Positions 49,581 through 59,042 of a stretch of 64,000 bases of DNA are shown here, piece by piece. Within the stretch, counting starts at the first letter, position 1, and the number at the start of each line of letters is the position of its first letter. The DNA lies in contig JXTB01000230.1 of assembly GCA_002914805.1 (NCBI GenBank), positions 222,703 to 286,702 on the forward strand, read 5' to 3'. Under the pieces are notes generated by a model, which saw only the letters and a program-made list of their open reading frames with translations, was not told the DNA's origin and did no database searches. The stretch comes from Parasponia andersonii (taxonomy: Eukaryota; Streptophyta; Magnoliopsida; Rosales; Cannabaceae). A program made the translations under genes and the position numbers.

Positions 49581-49854
49581 GAGGTTATGAGTTCTCATGA
49601 AATTCTAAGTATGCTCTGTGGCTGCAGTTTTGATTGATCTTCCACATCAGAAAAGAATTCTTGAGATTGAAAGTATTATCTATTTGTTCCAAACATACTA
49701 CTATTACATATCAAATCAAAGAACTCGATGAGACAAAAACACCACAGTAAAAATCAGCCTAATCGGAGTCCGAACGACTCTGAACGAGTTATTGGAAGTT
49801 TGCTATCATAACTGAGTCAACTCACTGAGTTCAGTCGAGTCAGAGCTATTTGGC

Positions 49855-49949
49855 CAAGCCGTCATAGCCGTTAACCGAGCTGTTAAAGCCGTTGACCAAG
49901 CCGTCAGAGCCATTAGATGGCGCCGTTGACTACGCTGTCAAGGCCATTG
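49855..49949 (+). repeat. Degenerate GCCGTTGACC repeats in copia leader (left part)
   Basis: Copies such as GCCGTTAACCGAG, GCCGTTGACCAAG and GCCGTTGACTACG follow each other, and the array resumes at 52879 after the solo LTR (GCGTTGACCATTGG, CCGTTGACCGAGCG, GACTTTGACCGTTG to about 52970). Before the LTR arrived this was one array of ~10-27-bp units between primer site and gag. Confidence 0.7.
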
Positions 49950-52873
49950 TGTAACGCCCCCTTTCTCAACTATATGACTATGTAGGTCAAACTAGGAAGC
50001 ATTACTCTTTTATAAACCATAACTTTTATTTTGTTCAAAAATTTGGGCCAAATTTAAACTTTTCAAGCTTTAAAACAAAAGAAACTACGTGGCATTACTT
50101 TTTAAAAGTGTCTTTATAAAATATATAACCAAAAACTCCTTATCAGTTTATCTTATCATCCGTAGTGATATTTACATCATACCAAAATATCAAAGTAGAA
50201 TGAAAACATTGCCCACAAGTCAAGCTCGTCTACATCTGTATGATCATGGCGATAAAAAAGCGTGCTAGCCAACCAGCAACTCTATACATCATATATATCA
50301 TCACCTGTATCACAGGAACTAAATGAGCTAATGCTCAGTAAGTAAAGATCATGCATACTCGTGAACATGTTTCATGCATAAACTTTATTGAAATTCTCAT
50401 TGTACTCTTTCTTTCATAACTTTTCATTTTGATGCACTTTTCTTGGAAAACATTTCTTTATAGGGCCCTTGAGTACAATACAAAGTCGCGGCAGTCGGTA
50501 GGCTTTGGCCACCAATGCGGGAAGGAAATACATGGCCAATGTGAACCATACCTACCCAACGCAGACCGACTAGGTAATGCACCTAAAAAATCTCATAGTA
50601 CAATGCTCAGTTCCAGTAGTCGGTAAGCTGTGCCCACCTATGTGAGAAGAATGCCTGTGCAAACTATACTTACTCAATGCAGACAGACTAGATAATGTAC
50701 TTAAAACATATCTTGTAAAATTAGTACAATAGTACTACTTTAAATCCAATGCGTGGAAAACTTCATTTCTTTGAAAATTATGCTTAAATGATCATGCCAT
50801 ACTTATGCTTCCGTAAACTTTACAAGAACAATATAAATAATATATAATTGAAATAATACACATAAGCATGTAGGAAAACATCTTGTATCTACTATTATTC
50901 TTGTGATGCAGTTAAAATAAGTCTTCACTTACCTTGTGTCCGGTAGAAAAGATAGTGAAAAGGGTCAGTATCCTCTATGGCAAAGTGTGTGGAAGACCTG
51001 ATGTCAATTTTATTACTAACATTATCACTACAATGTAAAATATTTAAAGAAAACAAGTACAAGACCGAATCACATCTTTTACAAAAGAAGGAACCCTAAT
51101 CACAAAATGAACCAAAATATCATCTACTTTTATAAAAACTAGCCAATTTGCTTCTAAATGGTATCATTTAGTTCTAAAAATATTTGGATAGTACCTCCTC
51201 TATTTTTAGGACATCCCTATATAATTAAAATCATGGTTTAAGACCTGTAATAACTGTCAATAAGCCAATTCCCACATATATAACTCAAAGAGGATCATTT
51301 AGAGGAACCTAGGTATACTTGAATTCCTTTTGTTTTAAACAAAGTTTAAAACCACTTTTACACTTTTCTATTGTCACAAATAACAACAAAACAAATATAT
51401 TTACATCATGGAATCAACAAAATATACATTTCCATTTTATAAAATCAGATTACAAGTATGGGGAGCTTATTCTAACAATGGAACACTTGAAAATACTTGA
51501 ATCCACAAGTAGCCAACTTTGAGATTTTTAGACTAACTTTAATCTTCCACTTAAATTCTGTTTTTCCAGTCATATATAAGGTTTTCTTAGACCTTAATTC
51601 ATCAAATAAAAGCTTTAATTAAAGAGCTAAAGCAATGGAAATAAATTACCAATTCTAAATTCCACATAAAAAACTCACCTTGACTAGTTTGAACTTTTGT
51701 TGAAGCTCTTGCCTTCTACTTCCACAACACTGATTTCTAAGGCTTTGAAATTGATCTTAGAACTCAAGAGGACCTAGAGAAAACATTACTTAAATAGTAT
51801 CAAGTGGAGAATTGAAATAACAACACAAAACCTCAGAAGAAGAACCAATAGAATTACCTTGACTAGTTTGGACCTATCTTGCTTTCTTGAGCTCCAAATT
51901 GATTTCTACTACTTGAAAACTCTTGGAAATGGTTAAGAGGAGCTGAGAGAAGTATAGAAAGTGGCTGGAGTGGTTCAAGTCATGGCTGGAGAGAAAGAGG
52001 AAGGAAATGACCAGATTTGGTCAAAAATCAATACTTAAAGGCTAAGAATGACATAACTTAAATTCTAAGGGGTATTTTCGGTATTTCACACTCTAACTAT
52101 CCATGTGTCTAGATTTAAATCACTCTTGGATTACTCACCACGTTGTTGGTCATTTCTATACACTCAAGTGTAGACTAAAATGGTGAAACCTAGCTTAAAA
52201 GCTGAAATTTAGTCATACTTTGACTTATAATCCTATATGGCCAATCTCATTGTAATCTCTTGGAACCTAGCCCCATAACCAATCATTAAACATAAAAAAT
52301 AAGTCAATTTGACTCCAATTAATAATGCAAACATAGTATCAATGCCTAATTAATAGAACGCACAAAATTAACATTACGCGATTAAGCTAAACCTAAACTA
52401 GCTTAGTGTAATTAAACATAGTTCAGTTCAATGACTGCCACCTCATGCTTACCTGGGCCGACAAATAGAATACTATAAGTGAGTCCTATATTTTATAAAG
52501 TTATGATGTGTTAAATGTATAATGAATTTAGCTCCAAAAAGCGTGAAAATGCACTTTACCGGAAAACTACTAATTTACCTAGTTATCACCAAACTTGATT
52601 TTAATGCATGAGCACATTGTATTATATTCATGAATATATATTATTTGTTCTTCTCACATACCTAGCTCTCTCTCTCTCTAAGGGTACTGAGCCTTTATAC
52701 TACATGGGAACACTTCGACAAATATTAGTACAATAACACATATTAAAAGCATTTAACAATAAAGAATAAAAAATTTGTCGTAAAGTTGATTCTAGTCACT
52801 TGATATGTCTATTATGCAATATGAACATGTTTATTATTGGCTTATTATGTATGTGAGAATCTTGGGTATTACA
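49950..52873 (-). mobile_element. Solo LTR nested in the copia leader
   Basis: A 2924-bp insert starts TGTAACGCCCCC and ends GGGTATTACA, with a perfect 5-bp duplication CATTG (49945-49949, 52874-52878). Read on the minus strand it starts TGTAATACCC and ends GGGGGCGTTACA, and carries ACTGAGCATTAGCTCATTTA, an arrangement shared with the gypsy LTRs in this window (compare CTACTGAGCATTGACGTGCTC near 26294). This suggests minus orientation and a related but distinct Tekay-like family. No internal retrotransposon sequence is present. ORFs inside (50429-50626, 51319-51522) have no recognisable product. Confidence 0.92.
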
Positions 52874-53039
52874 CATTGACTGCGCCGTTAACTCGATTGT
52901 TGATCTGCGTTGACCATTGGCCGTTGACCGAGCGTTGACTTTGACCGTTGACTTTGACCAAGTCGATATACAAGTCAATCTTAAGGTTTTTCGACCTTCC
53001 GGATCGATCCGTGTAATTGAAATTTCTAAAATTTTACTC

Positions 53040-53617
53040 TGTTAAGAGTTATAGCTACTGGTAGTTTAGCTTCTCTTTAAGTTCCACCACTTCAAGGTAG
53101 CAACTTTGATAATTGGACTATCAAAATGAAAGTCTTCCTTGGAGCATATAATGTTTAGGAAGTAGTAGAGAAAGGCTACGAAGAGCCAAGAGATGAGACA
53201 ACACTATCTTCAACACAGAAGGTTAGTTTAAAAGATTCAAGAAAGAGAGACAAAAAGCTATTTTCCTCATCTACCAGGCCTTAGATGATGAGGGTTTAAG
53301 AAAATCTCAAGTGCAACCTCTACTAAAGAAGCATAGGAGAAACTTCAAATTTCATATAGCGTAGTTACAAGCTCACAAGGAAAAGAAAAAGAAGAAGCCA
53401 AATTTTAAGGAGCAGCTTCTCAAGACAACTTACAGAGAAAGAAGATAGCTAATGTAGTGAAAGAAGTCAACGTAGTCGTGGTAGAGGACAAGCCAGAGGA
53501 CCAGGACGTGGTACAAGTCGAGGTCATGGATGAGGTTAGAATTCCAACAACTACAGTTATCATATCAACAATTTCGAAAGAGGAGAAAGCTCTACAAGAG
53601 GTCATGGTAGAGGTCAA
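53040..53617 (+). pseudogene. Copia gag, internally deleted
   Basis: Frames spell NFDNWTIKMKVFLGAYNV-stop, then EVVEKGYEEPRDETTLSSTQ and KDSRKRDKK, the N-terminal copia gag (DUF4219/UBN2 type). Soon after KLQISYS the sequence jumps to a basic stretch (GKEKEEAKF) and an Arg/Gly-rich region that normally lies just before the zinc knuckle. The central gag core is missing, an internal deletion of probably a few hundred bases. Stops and frame changes are also present. The zinc knuckle itself lies at 53651-53692 (C-x2-C-x4-H-x4-C intact). Confidence 0.8.
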
Positions 53618-56600
53618 ATGAACTCAAGTCCTGAGAAGTCTCAAGTTGAATGTTTTAATTGTCACAAGTTTGGCCATTATGCTAGAGAGTGTAGAGCACC
53701 CAATAGTAGAATTGAAGAGAAAATCAATTATGCTGAAGAGAAAAGGGAAGAAAATGACACAGTGCTACTAGCATATAATAACAACAAAGGACAAGATAAC
53801 ACATGGTATCTTGACACCGGTGCTAGCAATCATATGTGCAGGTGTCGATTAATGTTCATAAAGCTTGATGAATCAATCAGTGGGAGTGTTTCTTTTGGTG
53901 ATGATTCAAAAGTAGCGGTAAAAAGAAAAGGTAAAATTCTTATCTGCTTGAAAAATGGGGGCATTAATTTATTTCAAATGTTTATTATGTACCCATAATA
54001 AAAACAAATATTTTAAGTTTGGGGCAACTCTTAGAAAAAGGCTATGATATTTACTTGAAAGATTATAGTCTTTTTATAAGAGATAACAACATAAACTTGA
54101 TTGCCAATGTGCCTATGTCAAGAAATAGATTGTTCTTATTGAACATTCAAAATGATATGGCGAAATTTCTGAATGTATGTTATAAGGATTCATCATGGCT
54201 ATGGCATTTGAGATTCGGGCATCTTAACTTTGGAGGATTAGAGCTACTATCCAAGAAATAAATGGTAAGAGGCTTGCCATGCATCAATCATCCTGATCAG
54301 CTTTGTGAAAGATGCTTACTCGGGAAGCAATTCAGGAAAAGCTTTCCAAAAGAGTTGAATTCAAGAGTCCAGAAGCCACTAGAGCTCATGCATACAGATG
54401 TGTGCAGTCCTATTAAACCAAGTTCTTTCGGTAAGAGCAGTTACTTCTTGCTCTTTATTGATGATTTCTCAAGAAAGACGAGTTTATTTCTTGAAGCAAA
54501 AATTAGAAGCCTTTGAAGCTTTTAAGAAGTTTAAGGCCACTGTAGAGAAGGAAAGCGGTCTTCAGATTAAAGTCATGAGATCTGATAGAGGAGGAGAATT
54601 CACTTTAAAAGAGTTCTGAGAATTCTATGAAGCAAATGGAATTCGACGACCTTTAACCATTCTAAGATCCCCTCAACAGAATGGTGTGGCAGAAAGGAAG
54701 AATCAGACCATCCTCAACATAGCTCAAAGCATGCTGAAAAATAAGAGATTACCCAAAGAGTACTGGGCAGAAGCTGTTATATTTGTAGTTTACTTGTCCA
54801 ATCGATCCCCAACAAGAAGTGTGTGGGGAAAGACACCACAAGAAGCGTGGAGTGGAAGGAAGCCTGGGATCTCCCACTTGAGAATCTTTGGAAGCATAGC
54901 CCATGTGCATGTGCCAGACGAATATAGAATCAAACTTGATGATAAAAGCGAGAAGCTCATTTTTATCGGCTACGACACTAACTCCAAAGGATATAAGTTA
55001 TATAATTCTAACAATGGAAAAGTAATCATCAGCTGAGATATAATATTCGATGAAGAAGGTGAATGGGACTTTGGTTCTCAAACAAATGACTACAATTTCT
55101 TTCCACAATTTGAAGATATGGAAACACCAGTAGAGCAAGCAAGAGAAGTCCATCAAGAGGCTATTACTCCACCTTCCTCACCAACATCATCCACTCATGA
55201 AGATTCACCTCCACCTTTCTTAACTGAAAGGCATGAAGAACGTACAAGAAGTCTTGAAGATTTATATGAGGTGACCAATAGACTCGAAAACCTCACTTTA
55301 TTTTTTCTATTTGCTGATTGTGAACCAGTGAACTTCCAAGAGGCTATACGAGATGAAAAATAGAGGAATGCGATGGATGAAGAAGTCAAAGCCATAGAGA
55401 AGAATGACACTTGGGAAATATCCACTCTTCCTAAAGGTCATAAAGCTATCGGTGTAAAATGGGTGTACAAGGTGAAGAAGAATGCCAATGGAGAGGTAGA
55501 AAGATACAATGCAAGACTAGTCACGAAAAGCTATAATCAAAGAACTGGCATTGACTACGACGAGGTATTCGCACCTGTGGCATGATTAGAAACTATAAGA
55601 CTAATTATTTCTCTTGCTGCTTATAACAAATGGAAGATTCATCAGATGGATGTAAAGTCTGCATTTTTGAATGGAGTTCTTGAAGAAGAAGTTTATATCG
55701 AACAACCATTAGGTTATGAGATGAAAGGACATAAAGATAAGATTTTGAAGCTGAAGAAGGCTCTTTATGGTCTAAAGCAAGCACTAAGAGCATGGAACAG
55801 TCAAATTGACAAATATTTTCAAGAGAATAGATTCATTAAGTGCTCTTATGAATATGCTCTCTATGTTAAGACTAAAGATAGAGATATTCTAGTCGTATGC
55901 TTGTACATGGATGATCTCATATTCATTAGAAGTAATCCAAGGATGTTCAACAAATTCAAGAGAGTAATGACACATGAGTTTGAAATGATAGACATCGGAC
56001 TTATGGCATACTACCTCGGCATAGAAGTCAAGCAAAATGAAGAAGGAATCTTTATCTCTCAAGAAAGCTATACAAAGGGGATCCTAAAGAAGTTCGATAT
56101 GGATGATTGCAAGCCGATAAGTACACCAGTGGAGTGTGGAATAAAATTATTCAAAGACGATGAAGCAGAAAAGGTGGATCCAACACTCTTTAAGAGGCTT
56201 GTTGGATGCCTTCGGTACTTGACATATTCAAGGCCCGACATTCTCTATGCAACTGGACTAGTGAGTCATTACCTAGAAATTCCAACAACTACTCACTTCA
56301 AAGCTGCAAAGAGAATTCTCCGTTACTAAAAGGTACGATCGATTTTGGCTTCTTCTATTCAGTTTCTAATGATTACAAACTCGTTGGTTACAGTGATAGT
56401 GATTGGGCTGGAGATACTGATGATCGAAAAAGTACAACTGGTTTTGTGTTTTTTATGGGAGAAACCGCCTTCATCTGGGTATCTAATAAACAACTGATTA
56501 TCACCCTTTCAACATGCGAAGCTGAGTATATAGCTGTTACGTTATGTGTTAGTCATGCAATCTGGCTAAGAAAAATGTTGAAAGAGTTAAACATGTCTCA

Positions 56601-56854
56601 AAAGGAGCCAATGAAGATTTGTATCGACAATAAGTCAGCAATAGCTTTGGCTAAAAATCCAGTCTTTCATGACCGAAGCAAACATATCGATACTCGCTAT
56701 CATTACATAAAAGAATGTGTTACAAATAAAGAAGTACAATTAGAGTATGTGAGATCACATGATCTGATTGATTGTTGATATTTTCACTAAACCACTCAAG
56801 TTTGAAAACTTCCCAAGATTAAGAAACTTACTTCGTAATATAAAACAAATTTAA
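53618..56854 (+). pseudogene. Copia pol, broken by five stops and three frameshifts
   Basis: The zinc knuckle CFNCHKFGHYAREC is at 53651. The protease motif DTGASNH is intact at 53813. The pre-integrase region is at 54019-54400 (WLWHLRFGHLNFGGLELL). The integrase core is at 54390-54760: HTDVC, RSDRGGEF and QQNGVAERKNQ hold the D-D-E residues. RT starts at 55373 (WVYKVKKNANGEVERYNARL) and keeps MDVKSAFLNG and YMDD at 55904-55915. RNase H is at 56370-56780 (GYSDSDWAGDTDDRKST) and the end LKFENFPRLRNLL stops at 56852-56854. In-frame stops lie at 54259, 54617, 55034, 55361 and 55583; the frame changes near 54000, 54500 and 56325. Catalytic residues are mostly conserved, so inactivation is fairly recent. 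Confidence 0.92.
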
Positions 56855-56861
56855 GGGGGGG

Positions 56862-57332
56862 TATTGAAAAATAAACTTGTTTAAGCCCATAAGAAGTGTT
56901 TTAAGTCCATCAACATGAGGCCTAATAAGTTGGAGTTAGCCCAAGTGCAAAGCTCATAAAAGAAAAAAGTCCAAGTCTAAATTAAAGAAGCTTTCTACCA
57001 AGAATCTTTTAATATTAGCTAGATATTAGCTTTTTGCATATGAATTATTTGATTACTTAGATTATTATTAGAAGTGTGTAGAAGAAAATATGTGTGGCTT
57101 AAAAATTTTTGTAATTATTTATTTGTGTGGTTTTCATTATTTCTCATGTAGTATAAATACCCCTCCCTATTTGAGTTGTAAGTATCCAGTAAGAAGCAAA
57201 GCTTCTAAGAGTAAAGAGAAGAGAGAAAGAAGCATAGCTTCTAGTGAGTGAGTGAGCTTGAAGAATAAAATTGAGAATTTTCTCTTGTAAAAGTATTTGA
57301 GTGAATAATAAAGTTTATTTTACTTTCCAACA
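56862..57332 (+). repeat. 3' LTR of plus-strand copia element
   Basis: Starts TATTGAAAAATAAAC (TG mutated to TA) and ends TTCCAACA. The TATA box is repeated at 57152-57159. Differs from the 5' LTR at about 30 positions, mostly transitions. Confidence 0.92.
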
Positions 57333-57511
57333 CATTATTTGCAGGCGGACTCTTGCATTATGGAAGGACTGAGCTCTTTCAAAAACCGGGGTCGGAACTA
57401 ATGGTGGTCCTCTTCGTATTTCTGAAGCAAGGTATAGGGAGGCATGATGGAGAATCTGGATGTTAAATTGGAGTAAAGGAGCACTGAACAATATGTAAGA
57501 AGCCAATATTA

Positions 57512-57975
57512 AGTGGCAGAGCTAGAAATTTTTTGAGAGAGGCAAAGCTAGAAATGTATAGAATTTTATTTTATTTTTTTACTATTTTCTTCTTTAATTT
57601 TTTTAATTTTTCTCTCTTTATGAATAGGTTTAATTGAATTTAGTTGAGTTTTTAAAATTAATTTAGGTTCAAAGCAATTTAAGAGTTAAAAAATAAAGTA
57701 TCTTGTTTACTCAAATATAAAGATTAATTATTTTACCATAAAAATGCAAGAGTGTGATTAAAATTTTAATTATACCAAGTAGGGCACAACTTGAATTTTT
57801 TTAAAAAAATACATGTAAAACTTATAAATTTAAAAATTTTGTAGGGACAAATAAGGGCATTTGGTTGGGGCAAATAAGGGTATAATTGAATGGAATTTTT
57901 CCAAAAAAATACATGTAAAAGAATAAAAATAAAAAATACAAAGTTGCCCCGTAGCCCCTTACCGGCTCCGCCAGT
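57512..57975. mobile_element. Small non-autonomous TIR element
   Basis: The left end AGTGGCAGAGCTAG and the right end read on the minus strand, ACTGGCGGAGCCGG, agree at 10 of 14 positions. Flanks GCCAATATTA (57502-57511) and GCCAACATTG (57976-57985) agree at 8 of 10, a probable 9-10-bp duplication as made by Mutator-like transposases. A phrase AAAAAAATACATGTAAAA occurs twice inside (near 57804 and 57902). The short minus-strand frame at 57766-58005 is not a gene. Confidence 0.55.
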
Positions 57976-57985
57976 GCCAACATTG

Positions 57986-58832
57986 GAAGGCGCTGAATGA
58001 GTCATAACATTAAAAAGAAAAAAGGGGGTGTGGGAGGGAATAAAAACTAAAAGTCATAAAAGTAACTTAGACCAAACACAATCTTGCGTGTGTTTTCTTT
58101 CATTTGTTTTGCTTTTGCGCTAACGTATTTTCTAATGTACCCTCCTCTGTTTTAATTGAACACCAGGACCCACTTTGTTAGAAGGGACATAGTGATCGCT
58201 CAATCAGTGAAGTGATTTGTTTCAAAACTTCCCGGTTATATCGTTTGGAAACGTCAACATCCATCTACATCAGAATATCTTATATATGTGATCATATTTT
58301 TTAACCTAATCATGAGATAATCAATAATTACTATCTTCTTAAGCAAGTACACGAGTTAGATAGTCCTTGTCAGTCTTTCCTTTGTGTTAGGCAACATAAA
58401 CTGATTTAGTTATCTGTGCAAGGATATTGTCATTTTTATATTTTATATTTTATATTTTGATATTTTATTCAAATTATATTTTCTGTTTTGGTTATTATTA
58501 ATATTGATATTTAGATTTAAAATCTGTTACAAATTTATACTTTGATACTAATTTAGAATAATTAATTTACTAAGTTGTCATTTAAAAAATTGAAAATAAA
58601 TCATATAAAAATTAATTTGAGAATAAGTTTATTAAATCATCTTGGTAAAATAATTGCTCTAAATTAATAACAGGGTATAAATTTGTAATAAATATGAAAT
58701 CTAAGAGTCAATATTAATAATAACTAAAAAAGAAGGTATAAACTTAACAAAGTGTCAAAATATAAGGCATAATTTCTCTTTGTGTAAACAAGGCTCTTTA
58801 TAGCGAACAATTAAAGGAAAATTGGGCTAAAT
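57986..58832. other. AT-rich intergenic DNA, no gene seen
   Basis: No coding or repeat signal recognised apart from A/T runs near 58437-58470. Confidence 0.55.
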
Positions 58833-59042
58833 ATGAACCGGATCAAGAGTATGGAGGGCTGGATTTTGATCTCAAGTCCATTATGGACCATTATGATTAT
58901 GACCGTTCCCCTTATTTTCATTCATAATTTGATATTAGGCAAATGTCAACAAGAAGGTTTTGTCTATTGTCCCCATTGGGATACCTTGTCGCATGAAATT
59001 AAATCACATTTATCCCATGTCCTGAGCCCCACAGTGGAATAA
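58833..59042 (+). CDS. Possible small ORF upstream of DUF247 gene, doubtful
   Basis: A 69-codon frame with a hydrophobic N-terminal segment (about residues 11-34, WILISSPLWTIMIMTVPLIF...) followed by a polar tail with two Cys. It could be a signal-anchor peptide, or chance. Its 3' half overlaps the start of the duplicated block, but the matching part in copy A (near 22570-22610) does not keep the frame, which argues against selection. No family recognised. Small secreted peptides next to DUF247 genes are known from grass self-incompatibility loci, but nothing in this sequence links this frame to them. Confidence 0.15.
   Translation: MNRIKSMEGWILISSPLWTIMIMTVPLIFIHNLILGKCQQEGFVYCPHWDTLSHEIKSHLSHVLSPTVE

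Larger units (their letters stand above)
49097..57332 (+). mobile_element. Ty1/copia element with nested solo LTR
   Basis: The 5' LTR (49097-49565) and 3' LTR (56862-57332) are ~470 bp and roughly 93-94% identical by eye. The primer site TGGTATCAAAGC is at 49569-49580 and the polypurine tract AAGGGGGGG at 56854-56861. Flanks CATTG (49092-49096) and CATTA (57333-57337) are the target duplication with one mutation. The leader contains a 2924-bp solo LTR; without it the element is about 5.3 kb. This is the youngest-looking large element here, though gag-pol is broken. Confidence 0.93.

Noticed and set aside
58833..59042. A small secreted partner peptide next to DUF247, as at grass S loci
   Set aside because: The frame is not conserved in the duplicated block, it has only two Cys, and the hydrophobic segment can arise by chance in AT-rich DNA. 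Kept only as a doubtful ORF.
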